DNA of 64,000 bases, taken from assembly GCA_943367715.1 (NCBI GenBank), contig CALRJY020000005.1, forward strand, positions 1 through 64,000, written 5' to 3'. A program made the translations under genes and the position numbers. The DNA comes from JAEYXS01 sp943367715. Lineage in GTDB: Bacteria; Verrucomicrobiota; Verrucomicrobiia; Limisphaerales; JAEYXS01. Below are positions 9,463 through 17,185 of the stretch, piece by piece (the stretch's first letter is position 1; the number at the start of each line of letters is the position of its first letter). Below the pieces are notes generated by a model. The model did no database searches and was not told the DNA's origin. It worked only from the letters and a program-made list of their open reading frames with translations.

Positions 9463-9529
9463 GGCTGATTGCTACGTATTTATGGGCAAATGAGCCATTA
9501 AAGCCAACTCTTTTTGGCGAGAGGCCCCT

Positions 9530-10903
9530 TCAGTTCCCCTTTGCAACTGCAGGCCGATACCCCGGTGATGCGATGAAGCGCTGGAGGATTTTCCCATCCT
9601 CAAAATTCCACAAAATCACTTCACCGTCATACCCGCCGCTGGCGAGCGTCTTGCCATCCGGGCTAAGGGCCAGGGCTTGCACCCAGTCATTGTGACCGCG
9701 AAAAGTGCGCTCCCATTTGAACGGTTGGGCGTTATAAACACGTATCTCGCGGCTCTTGTCGCCCGTGATGAGATTCGTGCTGCTGCCCAGCAAGCGCCAG
9801 ATCTCGCCGCCAAAACCGCCGAGCGGGCGCGAATCTTTCACCGTCTTGCCATCCTCGGCCTTCCACAGATGCAACTGACGATCGCGCCCGACAGAGGCAA
9901 TGCTGTTGGTATTACCCGCAAAGGTCACTCCGAACACCGGTTCCTCATGGCTCATGTAGGCCGAGTGCATCTCTCCGGTGATGGCATCATAAGCCCGCGT
10001 CGTTTTATCACGACTGGCGGAAGCGAGTCCCTTGCCATCCGGACTCCACGCCACCGCCATCACCCAATCCGCATGTTGCTCGATCTTCCGCACTTCTTTG
10101 CATGTAGCCACATTGAAGATGCGGATGGCATTATCCGAACCACCCGAGGCGAGTTGTGTGCCATCTGGGCTGAACTTCACGTCCAACACCACATCCGGCA
10201 AAGTGACCAGCACCTTGGGCTCCGGTTTATCGAGCGAGACCAGAAGAACTTCGCCTAGTTTTCCAGGTTGGCCCGTAGCGGCGGCGAGCAGAGTTCCATC
10301 CGGTGAGAGCGATAGTGCTTGCACTTCCGTGGCCACATTGCGGATGCGTTTCACCGGCTTCTGCGTGGCGATATCCCACACGATGATCTCATGATAACCA
10401 CTGGTGATGAGTTGCTGGCCATTGGTGCTGAAAGCCAGCGCCGTCACCGGCAAGGGCTGCGAGTAAACCTCGGGCGGAGCCGGATGCTGCTTGCGCGGCA
10501 TGAGGCTCACGAGGTCCATTTTCGGATCAGCCCCATCGAACTTCGCCCCGCCCTTGATCCAGCGTTCGATAAGGGTGATTTGTGCAGCGGGTAAGGGATC
10601 ATCCTTCTGCGGCATGCGACTATCCGGGTCTTTCTCGACTAACAAACGGTAGAACTCACTCTTCTTCGGATCGCCGGGAGTGACAATGGGTTCGCCGCTC
10701 GCACCTGGCTTCACCAGCCAATCAAACGTGTGTAGGCGGTACTTTCCCTTCGCCTTCTCCGCACCGTGGCACGTCTGGCACTTGGCCACGAGGATGGGCG
10801 CGATATCTCGCGAAAAGCTGACCTCGCCCGACTTCTGCGCCTGCGCCGAAGCTGCGAACCAGACCAGCAAACTGGCCAAAAATGTTAAGCGAAATGACCG
10901 CAT
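9530..10903 (-). CDS. Secreted planctomycete-type cytochrome c domain fused to WD40 repeats
   Basis: 457 aa with a signal peptide (about 1-22, cut near AQAQ). A planctomycete/verrucomicrobial cytochrome C domain spans about 30-115: the haem site is CQTCH (ILVAKCQTCHGAEKAKG), followed by SGGxP-type SRMPQKDDPLP. From about residue 125 there are six or more WD40 repeats with recurring LSPDG / FSPDGTQLASGG / LASGGYDGEVILWNF units, giving a beta propeller. Proteins of this architecture are typical of Planctomycetota and Verrucomicrobiota and are thought to work in periplasmic polymer breakdown or electron transfer; the exact role is unknown. It is monocistronic. Confidence 0.9.
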   Translation of the reverse strand: MRSFRLTFLASLLVWFAASAQAQKSGEVSFSRDIAPILVAKCQTCHGAEKAKGKYRLHTFDWLVKPGASGEPIVTPGDPKKSEFYRLLVEKDPDSRMPQKDDPLPAAQITLIERWIKGGAKFDGADPKMDLVSLMPRKQHPAPPEVYSQPLPVTALAFSTNGQQLITSGYHEIIVWDIATQKPVKRIRNVATEVQALSLSPDGTLLAAATGQPGKLGEVLLVSLDKPEPKVLVTLPDVVLDVKFSPDGTQLASGGSDNAIRIFNVATCKEVRKIEQHADWVMAVAWSPDGKGLASASRDKTTRAYDAITGEMHSAYMSHEEPVFGVTFAGNTNSIASVGRDRQLHLWKAEDGKTVKDSRPLGGFGGEIWRLLGSSTNLITGDKSREIRVYNAQPFKWERTFRGHNDWVQALALSPDGKTLASGGYDGEVILWNFEDGKILQRFIASPGYRPAVAKGN

Positions 10904-10955
10904 GGGTTATCAGACGCACGGTAAAGACGGTTTGTTCGGGAAACAAGAGGCAAAG

Positions 10956-11028
10956 GTAGTCGCCGAGGTCAGGAGCGGAACTTGCATTCACCGAGAGGCC
11001 AGCTCCGCCTCCTCACGTCGTCGGCTAC
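10956..11028. repeat. GTAG...CTAC imperfect inverted repeat
   Basis: A long imperfect palindrome begins GTAGTCGCCGAGGTCAGGAG and ends CCTCCTCACGTCGTCGGCTAC, so the two arms are about 28 bp. A relative is at 34734-34804 and lone arms are near 299-440. It fills the gap between the divergent cytochrome-WD40 and small-protein genes. Confidence 0.7.
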
Positions 11029-11076
11029 ACGGCACTTGTCCCTTTTCTACGCAGGCGTATATTGCCACCTATCGTT

Positions 11077-11355
11077 ATGCCACTGAACCGTCAACAGGTG
11101 TTGGACCTCTATTTCATGGATGCGCGCGCGAAGCTCATCGACCTCGCCGCCTTCCTCGACCGCGTGGACCGTGCCGACGGAGAGGCCGACTTCCGCCTCG
11201 CCGCCTTCCGCCAAGCACTCAAGGAATTGGATGGCGGTAACGCGGAGCGCGCGAAGAATGTTCTCCTGTCGCTCAGTGATCCCAGCACGGAACCGTTGGA
11301 AAAGGCTTCGGTTAAGGGCGCGATAGGTGCGTTCGCTGGCAACGTGAAGGCTTGA
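11077..11355 (+). CDS. Small helical protein next to EboB-like hydrolase
   Basis: 92 aa from the ATG at 11077. It is almost all alpha helix by composition, with the conserved-looking stretch YFMDARAKLIDLAAFLDRV and no Cys, signal peptide or membrane segment. It ends 27 bp before the TatD-type hydrolase gene and reads in the same direction, so the two probably form an operon. I do not recognise a named domain. Function unknown; the pairing suggests a partner of the hydrolase. Confidence 0.75.
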   Translation: MPLNRQQVLDLYFMDARAKLIDLAAFLDRVDRADGEADFRLAAFRQALKELDGGNAERAKNVLLSLSDPSTEPLEKASVKGAIGAFAGNVKA

Positions 11356-11382
11356 TAGGTTACGCAGCAAAATTTCCTCAGC

Positions 11383-12189
11383 ATGAGATACATCGAACCA
11401 CACGGTCACATGGTCAGCCGCACGACCGATGATTATCAGGCCATGGTCACGGCGGGTTGCGAGGCGGTGTGCGAACCGGCTTTCTGGGCAGGCTACGATC
11501 GCAAGTCGGCCGATGGTTTTTACGATTACTTCTGCCAGCTCACGGAGCATGAGCCCAAGCGCGCTGCCAAGTTCGGCCTCGCGCACTTCTGCTGGCTTTG
11601 CATCAACCCGAAGGAATCTGAGGATGTCGGTCTGGCGAAAGACGTCATCGACCTCATTCCGCAGTTCATCGACAAGCCCGGCGTGCTGGGCATTGGCGAG
11701 ATCGGGCTGAACAAAAATTCGCGCAATGAATTGAAGGTGCTGGAGATGCACGTGGAAGTGGCGGCGAGGTATGACCAGCTCATCCTCGTCCACACGCCGC
11801 ACCTCGAAGACAAGCTTAAGGGCACGAAGCTCATCCTGGATGTGTTGAAGAGTGACAAGCGCATCCGGCCTGAGCGCGTCATCATCGATCACGTGGAAGA
11901 GCACACCATCAAGCTCGTGAAAGACACGGGCATGTGGGCCGGCATGACGCTCTATCCCGAGAGCAAATGCACGCCCGCGCGCGCCATCGACATGCTGGAG
12001 GTTTACGGCACCGATCAAATCTGGATGAACAGCGCGTGCGATTGGGGTATCAGCGTCCCGCTTGCCGTCCCGCGTACCATGCTGGAGATGAAGAAGCGCG
12101 GCCACACCGCGAACCTCATCGACAAAGTGGCGTATCAGAATCCCATCGCGTTCATGAGCCAGTCACCGAAGTTCAAATTGCCGAGTTAA
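11383..12189 (+). CDS. TatD-family metal-dependent hydrolase, EboB-like
   Basis: 268 aa TIM-barrel amidohydrolase. The metal-binding H-x-H is in EPHGHM (His7, His9), the bridging Glu in GIGEIGLN, a metal His in LVHTPH, another in IIDHVEEH, and the Asp in NSACDWG. The start MRYIEPHGHMVSRTTDDY and the EPAFWAGYDR stretch resemble the TatD-like protein of the ebo operon, which acts in metabolite export in some bacteria and algae. None of the other ebo genes (UbiA-like prenyltransferase, dehydroquinate-synthase-like) is here, so the ebo link is a resemblance only. The substrate is unknown. Confidence 0.85.
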   Translation: MRYIEPHGHMVSRTTDDYQAMVTAGCEAVCEPAFWAGYDRKSADGFYDYFCQLTEHEPKRAAKFGLAHFCWLCINPKESEDVGLAKDVIDLIPQFIDKPGVLGIGEIGLNKNSRNELKVLEMHVEVAARYDQLILVHTPHLEDKLKGTKLILDVLKSDKRIRPERVIIDHVEEHTIKLVKDTGMWAGMTLYPESKCTPARAIDMLEVYGTDQIWMNSACDWGISVPLAVPRTMLEMKKRGHTANLIDKVAYQNPIAFMSQSPKFKLPS

Positions 12190-12195
12190 GAAGGT

Positions 12196-12390
12196 ATGGC
12201 CACTAAGAAGCACAATAGGCGCAAAACTGAGGCTGAATGTGGCCCACAGCAGAATGATTGGGAGCAAGACAGCGCTGAATTGAGAGCGTTTTTATTGGAG
12301 GCCGTTGAGGGGAATCATACCCCTTTCAAATTCGGTGAATTGAAGGAGAGGGGCGAACGTGTTTTGAGGGAGTGCAAGAAAACGGGCTGA
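12196..12390 (+). CDS. Small hypothetical protein, 64 aa
   Basis: 64 aa starting six bases after the hydrolase stop, with an AGAAGG ribosome site overlapping that stop. Lys-rich N-terminus, then a predicted helical, acidic middle (SAELRAFLLEAVEGN) and a KFGELKERGERVLRE helix. No signal peptide or membrane segment. The stop codon lies inside the stem of the following terminator, which supports it as a true last gene of the operon. Function unknown. Confidence 0.6.
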   Translation: MATKKHNRRKTEAECGPQQNDWEQDSAELRAFLLEAVEGNHTPFKFGELKERGERVLRECKKTG

Positions 12391-12420
12391 CAATGCATGT
12401 CAGCCCGTTCTGTAATTTTT
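12381..12420 (+). terminator. Intrinsic terminator between convergent transcription units
   Basis: A perfect 12-bp stem AACGGGCTGACA / TGTCAGCCCGTT with a 5-base loop (12381-12409) is followed by CTGTAATTTTT. On the minus strand the same hairpin is followed by TTTTC, so it may also end the pirin operon, whose last stop is at 12435. Confidence 0.88.
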
Positions 12421-12434
12421 AAACATTGCTCACG

Positions 12435-13130
12435 TTACGCCAGATCAAAGAGCAACAGGTGCCCTTTGCTGCTGGTGCTGAACGTGAGTTCTTTCTCGTC
12501 ACTCACGGCGGCGCCATCGCCGGATTCCAGCGTCACACCGTTCAGCGTGACGGGACCTTCCACCACTTGCACCCAGGCATGACGGCCCGGTGTCAGCGTG
12601 TAGTTCAAGCTCTGCTCGGGCGTCAGCTTGCCCGCACTGAGCGTGACATCTTGATGGATCTTCAAGGTGCCTTCACCCGGATTCTGCGCGGCGACGGTAG
12701 ACCAGACGCCCGGTTGCAGGCCCAAGATCGATTTCTGCTCGTAGCCGGGCCGCAAGCCCTTCTTCTCCGGCAGCAGCCAGATCTGCAGCAAATGCACGGG
12801 CTCGATGGGCGAGTAGTTGAACTCGCTGTGCTGGATGCCCGCACCGGCGGTCATGCGTTGCACATCACCGGCCTTGATGATCTCGCTGTTGCCCAGGCTG
12901 TCACGATGCTGGAGCGCGCCACTCAACACATAAGTGACGATCTCCATGTCGCGATGCGGATGGGTATCGAACCCGCCACCGCCGGCGACGCGATCTTCAT
13001 TGATCACGCGCAACGAGCGGAAGCTCATGTGCTGCGGATCATAGTAGTTCGCGAACGAGAACGAGTGGAACGAATCCAGCCAGCCGAAGTTGGCATGACC
13101 ACGTTCATTGGAGGGACGTTTTACGATCAT
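12435..13130 (-). CDS. Pirin-family protein (bicupin)
   Basis: 231 aa, the normal length of YhaK/YhhW-type pirins. The metal-binding cupin box is FDTHPHRDMEIVTYVLSGALQH (quoted ends only: His in THPH and the Glu/His in MEIVTYV...QHRD) and QHSEFN gives the last ligand. The N-terminal NFGWLDSFHSFSF...DPQHMSFRSLRVINEDRV is the pirin signature. Some pirins have quercetinase activity, others sense redox state. It is the last gene of an azoreductase-DoxX-pirin operon, which points to electrophile or quinone handling. Confidence 0.92.
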   Translation of the reverse strand: MIVKRPSNERGHANFGWLDSFHSFSFANYYDPQHMSFRSLRVINEDRVAGGGGFDTHPHRDMEIVTYVLSGALQHRDSLGNSEIIKAGDVQRMTAGAGIQHSEFNYSPIEPVHLLQIWLLPEKKGLRPGYEQKSILGLQPGVWSTVAAQNPGEGTLKIHQDVTLSAGKLTPEQSLNYTLTPGRHAWVQVVEGPVTLNGVTLESGDGAAVSDEKELTFSTSSKGHLLLFDLA

Positions 13131-13168
13131 AGGTTTAGCTTTCTCTTTATTTCAGGTTTCGCAACAAA

Positions 13169-13633
13169 TCAGTTTTTCGCTTCCAGTTTCTTCGCCACCA
13201 GCGCATCCACGGACCACTTGCCCGCGCCTTGAATCACGACGGCGAAGGCGAGCACGGCCATCAGGATGTGATACTCAAAACCTTCACCGGCCTGCTTGCC
13301 GCTCCAGTTCATGAAGAAGCCATTGGCCGCATGCGCCATGAACGCCGCGACGGTGATGGTCGCACCGATGCCGAACGCCGCGAGGCGTGTGCCGAGTCCC
13401 AGCACCAGGCCGATGGGCCCGAGGAACTCTGCGAGAATCGCCAGCACCGCGACGGGCGCGGGGATGTGCATGTTCTCAGTATAGAACTTCATCGTGCCTT
13501 CGAATCCATAACCGCCGAACCAGCCGAGCACCTTCTGCGCACCATGCGGGAACATCACGACGGCCAGGCCGACACGCATCAGCACCGGCGCGAAGTCTTC
13601 GCGGGTCTGGAAGAAAAGTTTGAGCGCTTTCAT
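13169..13633 (-). CDS. DoxX-family membrane protein
   Basis: 154 aa with four predicted membrane segments. The DoxX hallmarks are visible: VLMRVGLAVVMFPHGAQKVLGWFGG near residue 20 (quoted in part: MFPHGAQK), LAEFLGPIGLVLGLGTR, and the final LAFAVVIQGAGKWSVDAL. DoxX/YphA-type proteins lie in the inner membrane and are tied to thiol/redox stress. It sits between the azoreductase (33 bp away) and pirin (38 bp away) genes. Confidence 0.92.
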   Translation of the reverse strand: MKALKLFFQTREDFAPVLMRVGLAVVMFPHGAQKVLGWFGGYGFEGTMKFYTENMHIPAPVAVLAILAEFLGPIGLVLGLGTRLAAFGIGATITVAAFMAHAANGFFMNWSGKQAGEGFEYHILMAVLAFAVVIQGAGKWSVDALVAKKLEAKN

Positions 13634-13666
13634 AATCTACTTTTGTTTGAGCGTTCGTATTTCAGT

Positions 13667-14296
13667 TCAGAACTTCGCAGCGATCGCGACGGCTTCAGCG
13701 GTTCCTGCGGTCACGGCTTTGTCTTTTCCGTCCGCGCCGTTCAGCGTGCCGTTCACATACACGGACTTCACATCCGTGAAGCCGATGAAACCGAGGACGA
13801 GTTCCAGATATTTGCTCTGGAGATCGTAGCTCTCCCACGGCGTGCCCTTCGGGTATTGCCCGCCTTGGGCGTAGATCACGAGCGCCGGTTTGCCGGTCAC
13901 GAGACCTTTGTAGCCTTCACTCGGCGTGAAGCTGAACGTCAGGCCGGGTTGCAGCAGCACGTCGATGTAGTGCTTCAAGATATACGGCACGCCGAAGTTC
14001 CACATCGGGAGCGAGATCACATACTTGTCCGCCGACTTAAAGTGAGCGGCGATCCGCTCCACGGCTTCCCAAGCGGCTTTCTGCTCTGCCGAATGCGGTT
14101 GGCCATGCATGATGGCATACTTGGCATCGATGGTGGACTGGTCGAACCGTGGCAACTCCGTGGCCCACAGGTCCAAGGTCTCGACTGTGTCCTGCGGATG
14201 CGCCGCGCGATAGGCGTTCAGGAAGTTCTGGGCTACCTCGATTGAGGCGGAACGTTCCTTGCGGGGCGAGGCTTCGATATAAAGTACTTTGGCCAT
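13667..14296 (-). CDS. azoR: FMN-dependent NADH:quinone/azo reductase
   Basis: 209 aa, full length for AzoR. The flavodoxin-like start KVLYIEASPRKERSAS binds FMN phosphate, PMWNFGVPYILKHYID is the AzoR signature, and YAQGGQYP follows in the second FMN loop. The enzyme reduces quinones and azo compounds by two electrons in the cytosol. It is the first gene of the azoR-doxX-pirin operon. The 240 bp before it is AT-rich and non-coding and probably holds the promoter; I see no clear operator. Confidence 0.92.
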   Translation of the reverse strand: MAKVLYIEASPRKERSASIEVAQNFLNAYRAAHPQDTVETLDLWATELPRFDQSTIDAKYAIMHGQPHSAEQKAAWEAVERIAAHFKSADKYVISLPMWNFGVPYILKHYIDVLLQPGLTFSFTPSEGYKGLVTGKPALVIYAQGGQYPKGTPWESYDLQSKYLELVLGFIGFTDVKSVYVNGTLNGADGKDKAVTAGTAEAVAIAAKF

Positions 14297-14539
14297 AAAA
14301 TTAGGTGTGTTTAGGTTTCTGTTTTCGATTTTGTTTCAATCTACTAACAGACCTATTGCTCGAAGCGTGCCAAGCAAGGATTTGTTCTTGTTATTGTTGT
14401 ATCTTATTAATGATGAACTATTTGTGGATATTTGTAAGTGTTCGTTGGGGTGATTTTATGATGCCTAAATAAAGTTAAACAACGAAGAATCGTCTTTTAA
14501 CTAATTTTAGACTGGTATTAGCCGGGGATGCCGAGGGGA

Positions 14540-15061
14540 TTACTGCAAACGAAATGGCAGCCGCTGCAAGGGAGGGGCAGTGGGGCCAGACTCTCCAGCC
14601 GGTTTGGCTGCCGGAGGGGGAGTTCCGGGCTTGGTCAGCCATGGAACTAGGGCCAAAGCGGCACCGAGAATGATCAGCAGGGCGGCCAAGATTATTGAGC
14701 CGAGGGACATGGGACGGGGCGCGAGCAGCCAAATCGCCAGAGCTCCGGCCAATAATAGCCCGTCGGCCACCCAAAACGGCCAGCGAGGCAGATTATTCAG
14801 GCGATTGCCGACGGGTAGAGTTTGTGTCTGGCGGCGGTAAATGGACGGCCCATTAGTGGCGGAAGCGGCCGTCGTGGAGCGGGACTCGGTCTTCGTAACT
14901 GTTTGCGCCACAACGGTGGGCGTGACGGTGGTGGCAGGGCGCGCCACGGTTTTCGGGTCCACCGACAAAGTTGGAATGCCGGTGACCACCTGCGCTTCAT
15001 CCATCAGCGGTTTGAGACCGCGGCCAAGTACAGAACGTGCCACAACCCCAACTTGGTTCAC
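14540..15061 (-). CDS. Hypothetical membrane protein with Thr/Ala-rich N-terminus
   Basis: 173 aa with a GTG start. The first 90 residues are Thr/Val/Ala-rich with no domain. Two membrane helices follow at about 95-115 (WVADGLLLAGALAIWLL) and 118-138, then a Pro/Ala-rich tail. It is divergent from the membrane-protein/regulator operon; the 83-bp gap holds the CTTTG palindrome, so the regulator may act on both sides. Function unknown. Confidence 0.6.
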   Translation of the reverse strand: MNQVGVVARSVLGRGLKPLMDEAQVVTGIPTLSVDPKTVARPATTVTPTVVAQTVTKTESRSTTAASATNGPSIYRRQTQTLPVGNRLNNLPRWPFWVADGLLLAGALAIWLLAPRPMSLGSIILAALLIILGAALALVPWLTKPGTPPPAAKPAGESGPTAPPLQRLPFRLQ

Positions 15062-15110
15062 GCCTGCGCGGGGTGCAATCCGAAATTATTCACAAAATCA
15101 TTTCGAACGC

Positions 15111-15116
15111 TTGACA
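15111..15116 (+). promoter_or_regulatory. Possible -35 box TTGACA of the regulator operon
   Basis: A perfect TTGACA ends 28 bp before the ATG at 15145. The operator palindrome lies between it and the start codon, where the -10 should be, so a bound protein would block the promoter. The -10 itself is not clear. Confidence 0.4.
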
Positions 15117-15122
15117 GACTAG

Positions 15123-15137
15123 CTTTGTCATACAAAG
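15123..15137. promoter_or_regulatory. Operator-like palindrome CTTTGTCATACAAAG
   Basis: A 6-bp perfect palindrome with a 3-base centre (CTTTGT-CAT-ACAAAG) followed by TAA. It lies 7 bp before the ATG of the membrane-protein/regulator operon. The same sequence with two centre changes is at 16129-16143. Confidence 0.65.
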
Positions 15138-15144
15138 TAACAAT

Positions 15145-15771
15145 ATGAACTCCGATTGGGCCAGCGAGAACTTGCAGGTGATCAGGACGCTCATGGAGCG
15201 TTCGGTCATGTATCGCCGCGCCTTGGCTCCGATGACCATGATGGCCGGGGTGCTCGGTTTGATCGCGGCCGCGGGGGGGTGGTTCGCTAAGCTGGATGAT
15301 GCAGCGGTCTTCATCGCCTACTGGGTGGTAGCGGCGGGAGTCATCAATGCGGCGGCCCTGTTGCTGGCCCGGAAACAGTCGCTCAATGACAAGGAAGCGT
15401 TCTGGTCCTCGCCCACCCGGCGGGTCGCCTTGGCAGCAGGACCGGGATTCATCGGGGCGGGCATGGTCACCTTGGCGGTCGCCCTCCGGTCGGCGCACAG
15501 TTCGGAGGTCATTCCCTGGTTGATTACCATTTGGGTGCTCTTTTATGGCTGCGCCCTTTGTGCGGCTGGTTTCTTTATGCCGCGTGGCATCAAGCTCTTC
15601 GGCTGGCTCTATCTGGTACTGGCGGCGGTGATGCTGTTTGTGCTCTGGCCATATTGGCTTAAGTTTTCCGTGCGGGAAAATCACCTGGTCATGGGCGCGG
15701 TTTTTGGCGGCGTGCACCTGGCCTATGGTATTTACCTGCACTTTACGGAAAAACGCGGAAATGCATCGTGA
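15145..15771 (+). CDS. Six-TM membrane protein, partner of winged-helix regulator
   Basis: 208 aa with an N-terminal helix of charged residues (residues 1-30) and about six hydrophobic segments. No enzymatic motif. Its TGA stop overlaps the GTG start of the regulator gene, so translation is coupled. Membrane proteins of this size are often paired with winged-helix regulators of this kind, and the pair may sense a membrane or redox signal; this is inference. The start codon is directly downstream of the operator palindrome and has no good ribosome site. Confidence 0.75.
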   Translation: MNSDWASENLQVIRTLMERSVMYRRALAPMTMMAGVLGLIAAAGGWFAKLDDAAVFIAYWVVAAGVINAAALLLARKQSLNDKEAFWSSPTRRVALAAGPGFIGAGMVTLAVALRSAHSSEVIPWLITIWVLFYGCALCAAGFFMPRGIKLFGWLYLVLAAVMLFVLWPYWLKFSVRENHLVMGAVFGGVHLAYGIYLHFTEKRGNAS

Positions 15772-16073
15772 ACCCAGAACCTTTTTTACAGCTAGACCGT
15801 GTGATCCACGAGAAGGGGCGCATGGCGATCATGTCCCTGCTCGCGGCGCAGGACGAGCTGTCGTTCACCGAGCTGCGCGATTCGCTGGGGATGACGGATG
15901 GGAACATCACGACGCACATCCGCACCTTGCAGCAGGCGGGCTATATCGGGGTGACGAAGAGTTTTCAGGAAAAGCGGCCGTTGACCACCTGTTCGCTGAC
16001 CCCTGCCGGACGAAAGGCGTTCGAGAGTTACATCAATCTGCTGGAACAGATCGTAAAACAGAACAAGAGCTGA
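15768..16073 (+). CDS. Winged-helix transcriptional regulator (HTH_34 / MarR-like)
   Basis: 101 aa from a GTG that overlaps the upstream stop. The winged-helix fold is seen from about residue 8 to 95: RMAIMSLLAAQDELSFTELRD, then the recognition helix MTDGNITTHIRTLQQAGYI, then the wing GVTKSFQEKRPLTTCSLTPAGR. This is the short single-domain family of winged-helix DNA-binding proteins that bind as dimers and repress their own operon. No metal or effector domain. The paired palindromes at 15123 and 16129 are its most likely sites. Confidence 0.88.
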   Translation: MNPEPFLQLDRVIHEKGRMAIMSLLAAQDELSFTELRDSLGMTDGNITTHIRTLQQAGYIGVTKSFQEKRPLTTCSLTPAGRKAFESYINLLEQIVKQNKS

Positions 16074-16128
16074 GCTCCGGATCATGATCACCAATGGACC
16101 ATCAAACGGGGCGACGCCTGAGCAATAA

Positions 16129-16143
16129 CTTTGCGATACAAAG
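16129..16143. promoter_or_regulatory. Second copy of operator palindrome CTTTGCGATACAAAG
   Basis: CTTTG-CGATA-CAAAG followed by TAA, matching the 15123 site in 16 of 18 positions when the TAA is counted. It is followed at once by TAATAT (16144-16149), a good -10 box, so the site overlaps a promoter for the IspH-like operon at 16283. Confidence 0.65.
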
Positions 16144-16282
16144 TAATATTTCACCTACCTATGCAACTTGCAAATAAGAGTGAACCTGTGGTGATGACGA
16201 CAAATGCCGCATGGCTTTTAGCGCCCCGTGATCAACGGGGCACCGGAACCCTCTCGCTCACTTTTTCAACAAAGGAAAACGT

Positions 16283-17185
16283 ATGAAAATCCTCCGCGCC
16301 GAACATCTTGGAATGTGTTTTGGAGTGCGTGATGCCATTGCACTCGCCAAAGCCCAGGCAGCCCAGCAACCCGTCACCATTTTGGGACAGCTTGTGCACA
16401 ATGAATCCGTCCTGGCCGACTTGAGACAAAAGGGCGTCCGCACCGCCGAGCAACTGGACAGTGTCACCACGCCGATGGTTCTCATCACGGCGCATGGCAC
16501 TTCGCAACGCAATCTGGCGCACATCCGCGAACGGGGATTTGAAGTCTTTGAGGCGACCTGCCCGCTGGTGAAGTACGCCCACAATTCCGTGATGAAGCTG
16601 GTGCGTGCAGGGTATCACCCGGTCATCATTGGGCAGCGCAATCACGTGGAGGTGCGTGGATTGACCGGCGACCTGGATGCGTATGATGTGGTGCTCACGG
16701 AAGAAGACATCGCGGCGCTGCAACCGCGCGAACGTTTCGGCGTGGCCTCGCAGACGACCCAGCCGATCGCGCGGGTGCGGGAGTTGGTGGCGGCCATTAA
16801 GGAACGTTTCCCGGAGAGTGAAGTGCGCTTCGTAGATACTGTGTGCCAGCCGACCAAACAACGGCAAAAGGCGGCGGAGGAGATCGCGCAACAGAGCGAC
16901 GTGGTCGTCGTGGTCGGCGGTGCGAATAGCAACAACACGAAGGAGCTGGTGAACACTTGCTGGCGTTTCTGTCCGTATGTTCATCACGTGCAGGGCCCGG
17001 AAGATCTGAAGGCCGAGTGGTTCGCACACGCGGATGTCATCGGCCTCACGGCGGGGACTTCCACGCCGGACACGGTCATCGATGCCGTGGAAGCGCGCTT
17101 GCATGAGCTGACTGAGACCAATCAACCAAACACACAAGAGGAGGAACGTCATGAACTGCACGCGCTGGATCGAGCATTTCCGTAG
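16283..17185 (+). CDS. IspH/LytB-like 4Fe-4S protein (HMBPP reductase family)
   Basis: 300 aa. The three cluster cysteines of the IspH family are present: Cys12 (GMCFGV), Cys93 (ATCPLV) and Cys188 (DTVCQPT). Other family motifs are HNESVLADL, AHGTS, NHVEVRG with the catalytic Glu, SQTTQP and the three-domain trefoil pattern. IspH makes IPP and DMAPP in the non-mevalonate pathway. Some positions differ from housekeeping IspH (GH of the GHxxHPE motif reads GQ; NRQ in the C-terminal motif reads KQRQ), so this may be a paralog tied to the ferritin-like genes rather than the main enzyme. AAGGA ribosome site; the stop overlaps the next gene by 35 bp. Confidence 0.82.
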   Translation: MKILRAEHLGMCFGVRDAIALAKAQAAQQPVTILGQLVHNESVLADLRQKGVRTAEQLDSVTTPMVLITAHGTSQRNLAHIRERGFEVFEATCPLVKYAHNSVMKLVRAGYHPVIIGQRNHVEVRGLTGDLDAYDVVLTEEDIAALQPRERFGVASQTTQPIARVRELVAAIKERFPESEVRFVDTVCQPTKQRQKAAEEIAQQSDVVVVVGGANSNNTKELVNTCWRFCPYVHHVQGPEDLKAEWFAHADVIGLTAGTSTPDTVIDAVEARLHELTETNQPNTQEEERHELHALDRAFP

